This document shows, in pieces, positions 27,783-36,426 of a stretch of 64,000 nt of DNA (the stretch's first letter is position 1; the number at the start of each line of letters is the position of its first letter). The translations under genes and the position numbers were made by a program. The stretch comes from Asaia sp037151935 (lineage in GTDB: Bacteria > Pseudomonadota > Alphaproteobacteria > Acetobacterales > Acetobacteraceae), in NCBI RefSeq assembly GCF_051628905.1, contig NZ_CP157575.1, positions 496,001 to 560,000 on the forward strand, read 5' to 3'. The notes under the pieces were generated by a model, which was given only the letters and a program-made list of their open reading frames with translations, made no database searches and was not told the origin of the DNA.

Positions 27783-27843
27783 ATACGTGCACTTACTCGT
27801 TTTTCTATACCCTTAAATTTTAATTACCTGAGGATATAATACC

Positions 27844-28479
27844 ATGAATTTAGGAAAGCTTCGTCAGTCTGTACAACGATATCAATTCTCGATAAGACTG
27901 GATCAGCTTGAAAGATCTTTTGTTGCCGCCAGCAATCCTTTCCGTGCGGAAGTCAAAAACGTTCAGGACGAACACAACGTCATTCAGGCAGAAGTGGATG
28001 CAGGTATCTCAAGTTGGGAAGTCCCCGACGAAGAGGGCTTTCCTCCCTATGATCGTGGTGAATATCTCGCTGAAAGACGACAAGATGCAGAAGATAGCCT
28101 GCTTATTCTTCGGAAGGCTTTCTCTACATTGATTTATCATCAATGGGAGCGCTCGGCTCAGACTTGGATCTCACCGGCATTATCCCGCCCCAACCATGAC
28201 GATATTGTGTCTTCATTGAAATCGAACAATATCACAATTGATGAAACCGGCCTTGATAAGCTTAGATGCCTAGCAAATGTAATAAAACACAACAGTAAAC
28301 AATTTGGACCAAAATTATATTCTCTATGTCCAACTTTATTTAAGGCAAAATTCAATCCGCACGCAAACAATCCACATACCGGCCTCCCATACAATTCACT
28401 GGACTGGGAAGAAAATATCTTTCTAAACGATAAGGATGTTGAATCATTCTTCGCAACACTCAGAGCATCTTCAGTTTAA
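27844..28479 (+). CDS. Uncharacterised helical protein downstream of the SIR2-like gene
   Basis: I do not recognise this 211-residue protein. It is mostly helical, with charged stretches (EYLAERRQDAEDSLLILRKAF), a WERSAQTWISPAL segment and the sequence LRCLANVIKHNSKQFG, which resembles the conserved end of HEPN-like or AbiV-like helical bundles. The Arg and His are seven residues apart, not the 4-6 of canonical HEPN RNases, so catalysis is doubtful. A GAGGATATAATACC segment lies before the ATG. It follows the DUF4917 gene by 62 bp in the same AT-rich block and may be its partner. Confidence 0.6.
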   Translation: MNLGKLRQSVQRYQFSIRLDQLERSFVAASNPFRAEVKNVQDEHNVIQAEVDAGISSWEVPDEEGFPPYDRGEYLAERRQDAEDSLLILRKAFSTLIYHQWERSAQTWISPALSRPNHDDIVSSLKSNNITIDETGLDKLRCLANVIKHNSKQFGPKLYSLCPTLFKAKFNPHANNPHTGLPYNSLDWEENIFLNDKDVESFFATLRASSV

Positions 28480-28594
28480 GATCATTTTTTTATTTTAGAT
28501 ATTCATAGGAACTAAATTAAAATGATTTTTTGGGAATAAAACCTTCGGAAAGCCTATTAATCGGCTTCAGTCGCATGAAACAGTATGTGAGTTG

Positions 28595-29384
28595 TCAGCA
28601 TGCTGACAGCCGAATTGGATAACGCAATAGGTCACGATAACCTCCTCGAATATAATGCCGACCATCGGCAACAAGGCGACGGACCTGGTTCTTGCGGGGG
28701 TCACTCTCCCAAGCGGCTTTCCTGCCTTCAAACCCAAGCAACACCTCTGCGAGCTTGCGATAACTCGCGCCAGCAGCCCGACCATCAAACGCCCGGAGCA
28801 TCAGGATATGCCGGTCCCGCGTCTGCTGCGGGAAATCATGCGCCCACCTGCCCTCAGGCCGACCGACCAGCGCGCGCCATAAACGCAGCACGGCCTCCGC
28901 GCGAAGCTCCAGCAACTTATCGAGCGGCAGGATCACGACATAGGTGGCGCGTCCATTCGCTGGACTTGTCGGGAGCCAGAACTGATGTGCCGACGCTCTG
29001 GACGGCCAAAAACCGTACCACGCATCACCGTCATCCAGTCGCGCGACGAGGTCTGATAATTCCGCGAGATTGATCGGCATGACGGCCGGATCATCCGCAT
29101 TCGCCAGAGCCTCACGCAGTTCGATCACGTCAGGCGAGAGTTCCGGTATCCAGAAAACAGGCGTATGGCCGGCAGGCTGCGCCGGATCGACAGGGAAATC
29201 GCAAACCCCATCGTTTGGAAAAGGCTTTGCTGTCCCCTGGCTTCGGAGCCGCAAGCGTTTTCGTTCGCTGGAACGCGCGACGATATTCGTCGTCACGTCT
29301 AAGATATTCCCAGGCCATGCCGGCGGCTGCAATGTCTTTTGCGTGTTCGTAAGCGGCCGGCGACTGCCAATCTGATATCGGCAT
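28595..29384 (-). CDS. fseA: FseA-like excision activator: DUF6499 and DUF2285 frames joined by a putative +1 frameshift
   Basis: Frame one (29384 down) encodes a DUF6499 domain: MPISDWQSPAAYEHAKD, AWEYLRRDDEYRRAF, up to RWGLRFP, then goes out of the domain and stops at 29130. The second frame takes over with VDPAQPAGHTPVFWIPEL and the DUF2285 domain to 28595 (YRKLAEVLLG, VRRLVADGRHYIRGGYRDLL). The switch is at the codon CCC (29193-29195) followed by TGT; slipping +1 from CCC to CCT gives a continuous 262-residue protein. In ICEMlSym(R7A) FseA is made in this way from DUF6499 and DUF2285 frames by +1 ribosomal frameshifting, and activates excision genes. I infer the same here; simple mutation is the alternative. 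Confidence 0.75.
29193..29195 (-). promoter_or_regulatory. Putative +1 programmed ribosomal frameshift site (CCC-U)
   Basis: The minus strand reads CGA-TTT-CCC-TGT in the first frame. A P-site tRNA-Pro can re-pair +1 on CCT, and the shift lands precisely at the DUF6499-DUF2285 junction. Confidence 0.6.
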
Positions 29385-29687
29385 CGCGTTACCCTTCCTT
29401 TTGCGCCTGCTTCTGGCAGCAGCACAATCAGGATGCGCAATGGGAAGATTTTGTGGAGACTGTGTTTGGAGATACTTCGATCTCGTAACACGATCGCACG
29501 ATCGCTATATCGTTCTTCGCGTCTGCCAGAATATTCCGCGAGCCGGGCATGCGCCCGGCGAGTGGCGCTTATTTTCATCTTCCCGTCGCCGATCCGCGAA
29601 GTCGGATTGGCGCAAATTTGTGCGGACAGACAGGCCAAGGAAACGGGCACCGCAGAACCGAATTGTCGGCCCTGCGGCGTTCACTCC
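29385..29687. other. Non-coding gap upstream of the FseA-like gene
   Basis: About 300 bp with no credible gene. It contains a direct repeat of ACGATCGC (around 29487-29502) and must hold the promoter of the FseA-like gene. I see no terminator or recognised operator. Confidence 0.5.
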
Positions 29688-30368
29688 CTACGCCGCCATT
29701 TTCTTCGCCGCGTGCCAGGCCAGGCGCCGGGTTGCCGTTGCCGCGTGGTCTGCGTCCAGTTCCATCCCCAGCCAGTCCCGCCCGAGATGCTGCGCCGCCA
29801 CCAATGACGAACCCGAACCACAAAACGGGTCCAGCACCAGACCGCCTACCGGGCAGAAGGTTTCCACCAAGGGCAAGAGCGCCGCCACCGGCTTTTGCGT
29901 CGGATGCAGTTTATTGCCCGAATACGGCATGTCGATCACATCCGGCACCGGCTGTCCGGGCCGCCTCACGCTCCCTTTTGCCAGAAGGTAGGCGCTTTCA
30001 TGCTCGTAGCGCAGAAAACCAGAAGATGACGCATAGGATTTGCGGAAGACGATATGCCCGACCATGCGGAACCCGACCGCCTTCCAGGCTTCGGCAAACA
30101 GGTCGATCTTGTTCCACCCGTAGAAACTGACGGCAAGACCGCCCCATTTCAGAACACGATGCATCTGGTTAACCGCAGGACGAAGCCAGCGTGCATTATC
30201 GTCATTGCGGACCTTCCGCCCGTCACGCCCCTGATAGTTCACCAGGTAAGGCGGATCAGTCAGGATGAAATCCACCGTATTGCGCGGCATTGTCCGCATC
30301 AATTCCACGCTGTCGCCATTGAGAATGGTATTGCGGAAATCGGTCGCCGTGTTGGTGTTGCCGGTCAT
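29688..30368 (-). CDS. DNA adenine/cytosine-N4 methyltransferase, beta-type motif order
   Basis: The 226-residue protein starts at the ATG at 30368. It carries motif IV (LTDPPYLVNY) near the N-terminus, a target-recognition middle part, and motif I (LVLDPFCGSGSSLVAA) near the C-terminus; this order is that of beta-class amino methyltransferases such as CcrM-like or solitary ICE enzymes. No endonuclease gene is adjacent, so it is probably a solitary methyltransferase that protects or regulates the element. The recognition sequence cannot be deduced. Confidence 0.92.
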   Translation of the reverse strand: MTGNTNTATDFRNTILNGDSVELMRTMPRNTVDFILTDPPYLVNYQGRDGRKVRNDDNARWLRPAVNQMHRVLKWGGLAVSFYGWNKIDLFAEAWKAVGFRMVGHIVFRKSYASSSGFLRYEHESAYLLAKGSVRRPGQPVPDVIDMPYSGNKLHPTQKPVAALLPLVETFCPVGGLVLDPFCGSGSSLVAAQHLGRDWLGMELDADHAATATRRLAWHAAKKMAA

Positions 30369-30872
30369 GGTCTTTGCCCTTTGTTCAGCGAGGAACAGCC
30401 CCCGCTGTTCCTCTGCCTCGCGGCGAGCAGCGGGGTAGCAACGGCAAGGGCGACCGATGAGGAGGGGTATCTCCAGATCTGCACGAAGCGTAGCGCAGGA
30501 AGATCGGGGACACCCCATCGGGCGGCGTCAGCGCGCTGACGCACACCCTTGCCGGCGCGAGGGCGGAGCCATTAGCTTTTTCTTCTTTTAGCTAACTTTC
30601 GTTTAGCGATCGGGATTACCGGCAAGAATAGGCCACTTCATCACCCTATCAGTAAGTATTGAGCGGGATCAGCTAATCAAGAAAAGGTCAAGCCATACCC
30701 TCTCCCCCATCTGGCGAGAAATGACCATCCGTTCAGCCTGGAAAACAATAATTTTAATATCTGTCATTCAAAAAAGATATAGGCGCCACAGTTCCCAATT
30801 ATGCTCCGATATGACGGAACCAACTAGACGAATCACGGTTTAGCGGCGAGGATATCCAAGTGGGAGGATATC
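30369..30872. other. 500-bp gap with an 18-bp perfect palindrome
   Basis: No gene is seen. GCGTCAGCG-CGCTGACGC at 30525-30542 is a perfect 18-bp palindrome in a GC-rich segment. Beyond about 30570 the sequence becomes AT-rich and probably holds the promoter of the ATPase gene at 30873. Confidence 0.55.
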
Positions 30873-33800
30873 ATGGCTACAGCGCCTCGCGGGATTCATT
30901 TCCTGACCATTGACGCACTGCTTGCCGACCTCATCGGAGGGCGAGTGGTAGCGCTCGGCGAAGGCGAGGAATTTGCGCTGGTGTCAGATGATGCACGCGC
31001 GGTTCTCGATTGGTACCGACGCAATCGCGGCAGGTGGCAGTCAAATCTCTCGGCCAACGATACCGATGCGATCATTGACACAATCGGCACGCCGCCGCCG
31101 ACCATCGAGGCGGAGCCCGAAGCTGGCAATGCCCACGCGGTTAAGCTGCTGCAGCTGGTGAAGGTCGAGGCGCACCGCTTCGCGGGGTTACATGCTTATG
31201 GTCGGCCAAATGCCCCGCCTGCTTCGTTCATATTCGAGCCTCGCAAGCCCGTTTCGCTGATCGAGGGCGTGAATGGCTCCGGCAAAACCTCGATTGCCAA
31301 CGCTATCGTCTGGTGTCTGACCGGCCATCTCATCCGATCACAGCGCCCGCCCGAGGAGGGCCCCCTGGACTTCGCCTGCGAGATCACACGCGATGACGGC
31401 AGGACCACCACGCATGCGATGTCGGCGGTTACGCCGTTACCCCCGAAATCTGCGGAACTGCCACCCGATGGCGAGCCGATCCCAGCCGACAGCTGGGTAG
31501 AGCTAACCTTTGCTGATGCAACCGGCACTCTTCTACCGCCGCTCCGGCGCAAGCAGGGTCGAACGACACGTGGCAAAATCACCGAGACCAAACCTGACCT
31601 GGATGCCATCGACATTGATCCAATCGCCTGGCGCATTGCAACGACGATGCCGGCATTACTCCCATTTCTCTCCGTCGGCTCGACATCCCAGCTCGGCGAA
31701 GCAGTAGCACGACTGACCGGGCTTGCCGACTTGGTGGATCTGGCCCGGCACGCCGAGAAAATGGCGCTACGGATTAGGAAAACAACAATACCCGAAATCG
31801 AGAAGCAGCAACTCGATATCGCTAGACGCTATCAGCAGGCGGTCGACGACCTAGCCACAGTCGTCATCGAGACGCCGACAATAGCCTTCGAGGGCGCAGC
31901 CCCCGCCGTAGACGAGGAGAATTCAGCGGAGCAGATCGTAGCAATCACGAGTCATTTTATTGGCTTGAAAGCCAAAGCATTGAGCGAAGCACAAGAGGTA
32001 CTCGGATATGGTTTCGATCCCGAAAACAAGCAGTTGCGCGACAATCTGGAAGGAAGTATCGCCCCGGCAATCGAACGATTAAGAACGGCTGTAGAACTAC
32101 CGTCGATCGCGCGCCTCGCCGCCTTGAAGATGGCTGCCGCCGACGTCGCTGCCATCGTCGCCTTGATGACCCAGGTAGAAACAGAAGCCGCCACCCTTGC
32201 GCAACTGGCCGCTGATCCCGATCGCGCTCGCCGTGTTCAACTTTACGCCAAAGTATCGACGTGGATGCACGACCATTCTCATGTCGATGATGGCACCTGT
32301 CCAGTGTGCGTCGGCAAGCTGTATGGCGCGTGCGATCCAGTCACCGGCTCACCGATTGTCGATCACCTTGCCGAAGCGGCACGCGACCGCGAGGTGATCG
32401 CACAGACGATTGCCGAGTGGTCAACACACTGGATCGGGCGCCTATTGCAGGAGCTTCCGCCCGCCATTGCAAAGGAGGCACGCGATGACTTGCCACCGAA
32501 CCCGACCACTCTGCTCCGGGCTGGGCTGGTAGACGAACTCTTCGCAAGTGAGCCGTTCCGGGGCACGCTATTCGCGCTTCAGGCCGATGCCGTAACTCTG
32601 ATCGACGAACGCCTTGCCAGACTTCCCAAATTCACAGAACCTGCTGCCCGGCCGTTGCCCGCTGCTTTGACGACACAGACATCTCGGCTCCAGCAGATGA
32701 TCGCCCGGGTCGATCGCGCGTTAGCGTTTGCCGAATGGCGCAAAGATGCAGCCACAGCGGTCAACGCATTCCTACGTTCGATTCGGCGCGGTGACGACGA
32801 CCATCCCGATGCGTTCCGTGCGATCGGACAGCGGCTAGTGTCGCTGCTCCGAATAGTCGAAGGTGTTGCCCCGCTCAACGCGGCGATCGAGCAGGTTCGA
32901 CGCATGGGGGCAGCACGCGGGGATCATGTCGCGAAGAAAGAGCGCATTTTGGCATGCGGGCGCGCCGTGGCAGCACTTGATCTTCTTGTTCCACTCGGCA
33001 GTCTAGCCCAGATGCAGGTCGATACGCTGCGGCGGAAACTACACAATCGATCCGAGTATTGGCGCAGCTTGATTTATCGCAATGCGACGACCTTCGCGCC
33101 CGACCTTACCGGCACCGACATGAACGCACGTGGTGTACTGGAGCTGAAAGTCGGCCGAGAGGGCGTGACCGCGCCGGCACAACATGTATCCAACGCTTCG
33201 GCCTTGCGCGGCGCGCTGTTCGGCTTCTTTCTCGCATTCCGTGAGCATGTGCTCGCAACGCGCGGTGGCCTGTCGCTGCTAGTATTGGACGACCCACAAG
33301 AACTCCTCGACCACGACAACCGCCAGCGGCTCGCACGCGGGCTTGCCGCCGTCGCTGCGGCGGGAGCCCAGCTCTTCGTTACCACCCATGATCGTCGATT
33401 TGCCCGGTCGCTGGTAGCAGAGAACCGTAGCACCGACCGCGTCCAGCATCTGTCGCTCCATGCGGTGAATTTCGTCCATCCGACGCTGAGCCTTTCGCCG
33501 ACCATTGAGGAAGTCGATCGGCGTCGCCAGGCGTTCATCGCCAAACCCGATTCGACGATCGACGCGCAGAACTATGCGTCGGACCTGCGCGTATTCATCG
33601 AAGGTCGGCTCAGCGATTTGTTCGATGACCTCGCTGAACCGGCGCATGCAGCCTCGACGCAGGTGCTGACGCTGTTCTCGTTGCTAGACAAGCTGCGCGC
33701 ACTGATCGCCAACGGTGGCGGCGAGTTATTTACTAATCCTGTTCTTAAGCGTTTCGTCGATGATCCAGGGTTCGCCGAGGGCGCATCCCCCCGCCGCGTG

Positions 33801-34775
33801 CTCAACACATCCCATCACGACAAGACGTCGCTCACCTACATGGATGTGAAGGAGGTCGAGACCGCTTTCGGCCGTCTTCGCACCGCCGTCGAGAAGGTGC
33901 ATGAGCAATTCCGCCTGCACCGCTGGCGCGAGCCCCTCGCGTCACCCAACGCGGTCGATACCAACATTGTGCAGTTGCCCATCATGACGCGACCAACTTT
34001 TTCCGTGCCAGTATACCCGGATATCGCAGCATTTGCCGGCTCTATACCGACCGAAGGTTCACAGGATACGGCTGCCGAACACGTCGATGGCAGTTGGTTC
34101 GAGAGCAAGGCACTATTCTATGTGAGTGGTGAAACTTTGGGCTTCGCGATCCCGTCCGGTGCAGTCGCCATCGTCGATGCCGAACCCTATCCCGGCCGCG
34201 ACCGCAACCTTGTGATTGCCCGGCATCAAGGCAATGTGCTGGCACGCCGGCTACTGAAGGCACCGGGCTCCCTTGGCATTTCACTCTCGGCGCAGATGCC
34301 CGATCCACGGGTCCCGCGCCCGACGATGACCTATGACGAAAGCAAGGTTCGCTTGTATCGCATCGTCGGTGCGATCTTCACTGATATGCCACCCCCGCTT
34401 ACCGGTCGCGGCGAAGCAACCCCAATCGACACGGCTCCGGAACTCGCCGGAATCGAGGTCGCTTATCGTGTCCGCGAGGACAGCGCCGTACCATTAGCGC
34501 TGCCAGGGCAAGTCATTCTGGGTGGGACCGAGTTGAGGCCGAATGATCTCGACGCATTGGAAGGCAAGCTTGTCGCGGTAACGCTTGATGATGGTTCCAG
34601 CATCTTCAAGCGCGTCGGCACGCGCCTCTGCGGCAGTCTCAGCCATCTCCGCCAATTTGAAACGATTGGCGGTCTTGGCTCTTCAATCGTTATCGCCACA
34701 GAAGCAGTGGACGGAGGGACCAACACACCTACGATGGTCGCGGCTCGTCGGGTCTGGGCGGTGCTCTACGAATAG
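30873..34775 (+). CDS. Large SMC/Rad50-like ATPase with CPVC motif and C-terminal S24/LexA-like domain
   Basis: The 1300-residue protein has an uncharacterised N-terminal region (1-95), then an ABC-type ATPase: Walker A GVNGSGKTS (132-140), long helical arms with CPVC (476-479) like a Rad50 zinc-hook half, a signature-like SNASALRGALFGFF (about 772-785), Walker B LLVLDDPQELLD (about 797) and H-loop FVTTHD (about 834). Residues about 1080-1170 read YVSGETLGFAIPSGAVAIVD, LVIARHQGNVLARRLL and IVGAIF, a layout like the S24/LexA peptidase fold, but with Thr-Leu in place of the catalytic Ser-Met and Arg where Lys is expected. GGGAGGA lies 6 nt before the ATG. With the HEPN gene downstream this looks like a defence locus; no known system with this exact architecture comes to mind. 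Confidence 0.8.
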   Translation: MATAPRGIHFLTIDALLADLIGGRVVALGEGEEFALVSDDARAVLDWYRRNRGRWQSNLSANDTDAIIDTIGTPPPTIEAEPEAGNAHAVKLLQLVKVEAHRFAGLHAYGRPNAPPASFIFEPRKPVSLIEGVNGSGKTSIANAIVWCLTGHLIRSQRPPEEGPLDFACEITRDDGRTTTHAMSAVTPLPPKSAELPPDGEPIPADSWVELTFADATGTLLPPLRRKQGRTTRGKITETKPDLDAIDIDPIAWRIATTMPALLPFLSVGSTSQLGEAVARLTGLADLVDLARHAEKMALRIRKTTIPEIEKQQLDIARRYQQAVDDLATVVIETPTIAFEGAAPAVDEENSAEQIVAITSHFIGLKAKALSEAQEVLGYGFDPENKQLRDNLEGSIAPAIERLRTAVELPSIARLAALKMAAADVAAIVALMTQVETEAATLAQLAADPDRARRVQLYAKVSTWMHDHSHVDDGTCPVCVGKLYGACDPVTGSPIVDHLAEAARDREVIAQTIAEWSTHWIGRLLQELPPAIAKEARDDLPPNPTTLLRAGLVDELFASEPFRGTLFALQADAVTLIDERLARLPKFTEPAARPLPAALTTQTSRLQQMIARVDRALAFAEWRKDAATAVNAFLRSIRRGDDDHPDAFRAIGQRLVSLLRIVEGVAPLNAAIEQVRRMGAARGDHVAKKERILACGRAVAALDLLVPLGSLAQMQVDTLRRKLHNRSEYWRSLIYRNATTFAPDLTGTDMNARGVLELKVGREGVTAPAQHVSNASALRGALFGFFLAFREHVLATRGGLSLLVLDDPQELLDHDNRQRLARGLAAVAAAGAQLFVTTHDRRFARSLVAENRSTDRVQHLSLHAVNFVHPTLSLSPTIEEVDRRRQAFIAKPDSTIDAQNYASDLRVFIEGRLSDLFDDLAEPAHAASTQVLTLFSLLDKLRALIANGGGELFTNPVLKRFVDDPGFAEGASPRRVLNTSHHDKTSLTYMDVKEVETAFGRLRTAVEKVHEQFRLHRWREPLASPNAVDTNIVQLPIMTRPTFSVPVYPDIAAFAGSIPTEGSQDTAAEHVDGSWFESKALFYVSGETLGFAIPSGAVAIVDAEPYPGRDRNLVIARHQGNVLARRLLKAPGSLGISLSAQMPDPRVPRPTMTYDESKVRLYRIVGAIFTDMPPPLTGRGEATPIDTAPELAGIEVAYRVREDSAVPLALPGQVILGGTELRPNDLDALEGKLVAVTLDDGSSIFKRVGTRLCGSLSHLRQFETIGGLGSSIVIATEAVDGGTNTPTMVAARRVWAVLYE

Positions 34776-34918
34776 CCTTGAAATGTGATGTTCGTTTAGC
34801 AGGGCAAATCAAATGTCAGCTATCGCGCAAAAATTGAGCGGGAGGTCGATGTCCACACGAACGATGCGTGGGACAAGTTATGCGCACTCATTTCAATCGT
34901 TAAGAAAACTTGGTTGCC

Positions 34919-34932
34919 ATGCCGCGCGGCAT
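34919..34932. repeat. 14-bp perfect palindrome between the ATPase and HEPN genes
   Basis: ATGCCGC-GCGGCAT is a perfect palindrome in the 228-bp gap, 72 bp before the HEPN start. It could be an operator for a separate promoter or part of a weak terminator. Confidence 0.5.
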
Positions 34933-35003
34933 CATTCGTGCAAATAATACGTGTTATTCAATTCTTCTCGGTACCAGAATAGTGCTGAGAGAGGGAGTGA
35001 TGG

Positions 35004-36368
35004 ATGGCTGGTCTTACTGACATGGAAGAACTTATTGCCACTGTGCCCGAGAAGGACATCGCCAATTATCTTCGGGAGGCATTCGTCTGTTACGGTGCCG
35101 GTGCGTACCGAGGCTGTATCGTCCTCACCCATACAGCCCTCTTTGAAGGCTTGCGGACAAAGCTGCACGCTGTTGCCGCGGTGAACAGCAAGGCGAGGGA
35201 GGTTCTTGCGATGATTGAGCCGCTTGCCAGCAAACAGAAGGTGTTCGAATCAAAACTCATCGACCAAATGAAGGCAGGCACGATCATCACGCAGCTCGAG
35301 GCCGATATCCTTGAGCAGCTCAACAAACAGCGCAACAAAGCAGCGCATCCGTCGGGCCACCTGGTCACTGCTGAAGAGGCACGTTTCGTATTCTCCGAGG
35401 CGATCCAAAAATTCCTGTCGCAACCGATACGCCAGACGTCGGTGCTCGTAGATGCCATTATCACTCGCCTGCCCGAGCCCAATTTTTTTCCAAGTGCGAT
35501 TTTTTCAGATATCACGCTTGTCGTTGATGAGGAGACCGAGAGCCTCGACATTCTCGGGCTTCCTCAGCTTGTCGTCAAAATCGCTGACATGCTTGACAGC
35601 GACGATCCCATTGCAGTGCAAAATGCCGAGCGCTTCCTTCTTGTGCTTACTAGCCGCAAGGACACCAATCTTCGGGAAAGCATCATCAAGGCCGTAATCA
35701 CACCCAAGGCAACGACCGGCACACACGCGACACTCATAGCACAACTGGCCGCCGTCGATCCCGCCATCCTTAAGAGCGCCCCGCCCGTAACTAAGGCGCG
35801 CGTGGCCACACTGTTGCTCAGCAATGGCAAGACAGTCGGAGTCGCCGTTCCGTATGCCGAACTACGCAATCCGGCACATGTACTTGCATCCGCCGTAAAG
35901 GAACTAGGCGAGACGTTTATGCTTGCCAATTACAAGGATTTCACTGATTGGGTCATCGATGAGGCGCCAACCGCACCCGAATTCATCGATGGGATCGCTG
36001 GGACGCCCACGCTCTTCTCCCAGCTCCAGTTACGCTACCGGGCAAAGGCTGCGCATTCTCAATTCGCTGAATCCAATGCGTTTGCGAGCGTGCTCCCGGG
36101 CATAGACGCGGCGCTCGGCAAAGCAGCTTCGGACGAACAAGCCTTTTGGTTGCTAGCCGCGGTGGTGAAAGGCGCTTACTGGGGTGCTTACACGTCGATC
36201 GCATTACGCGATGCGCATTTTCAAGCGCTTCCAACCTTACGCGCCAAAGCCCTTGCCTTCGTTCCTGCCGACACTTCCAAAGCGCAGGAAATCCTCGACA
36301 GCTCTTATTTCACGGGAAGTCCGACCGAATTTTCCGCCCAGTATCTGGAGGACGCTCTTCCCCCCTAA
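35004..36368 (+). CDS. HEPN-domain protein paired with the SMC-like ATPase
   Basis: The 454-residue protein has an N-terminal HEPN bundle: EAFVCYGAGAYRGCIVLTHTALFEGLR (about 25-51) and LNKQRNKAAHPSGH, where R110-N-K-A-A-H115 fits the RX4-6H active site of HEPN RNases. AEEARFVFSEAIQKFLSQP closes the domain near residue 141. The remaining 310 residues are helical and unrecognised, perhaps a sensor or partner-binding part. GAGGGAGTG precedes the ATG. By analogy with PrrC/RloC-type pairs of ATPase and HEPN nuclease, it may be the RNA-cleaving effector controlled by the upstream ATPase; this is inferred. Confidence 0.75.
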   Translation: MAGLTDMEELIATVPEKDIANYLREAFVCYGAGAYRGCIVLTHTALFEGLRTKLHAVAAVNSKAREVLAMIEPLASKQKVFESKLIDQMKAGTIITQLEADILEQLNKQRNKAAHPSGHLVTAEEARFVFSEAIQKFLSQPIRQTSVLVDAIITRLPEPNFFPSAIFSDITLVVDEETESLDILGLPQLVVKIADMLDSDDPIAVQNAERFLLVLTSRKDTNLRESIIKAVITPKATTGTHATLIAQLAAVDPAILKSAPPVTKARVATLLLSNGKTVGVAVPYAELRNPAHVLASAVKELGETFMLANYKDFTDWVIDEAPTAPEFIDGIAGTPTLFSQLQLRYRAKAAHSQFAESNAFASVLPGIDAALGKAASDEQAFWLLAAVVKGAYWGAYTSIALRDAHFQALPTLRAKALAFVPADTSKAQEILDSSYFTGSPTEFSAQYLEDALPP

Positions 36369-36426
36369 AGCTATGGAGCGAATGGTCGGGCCTGCGCCTT
36401 ATGGTCAGCTGCTCTCCACAATACTC

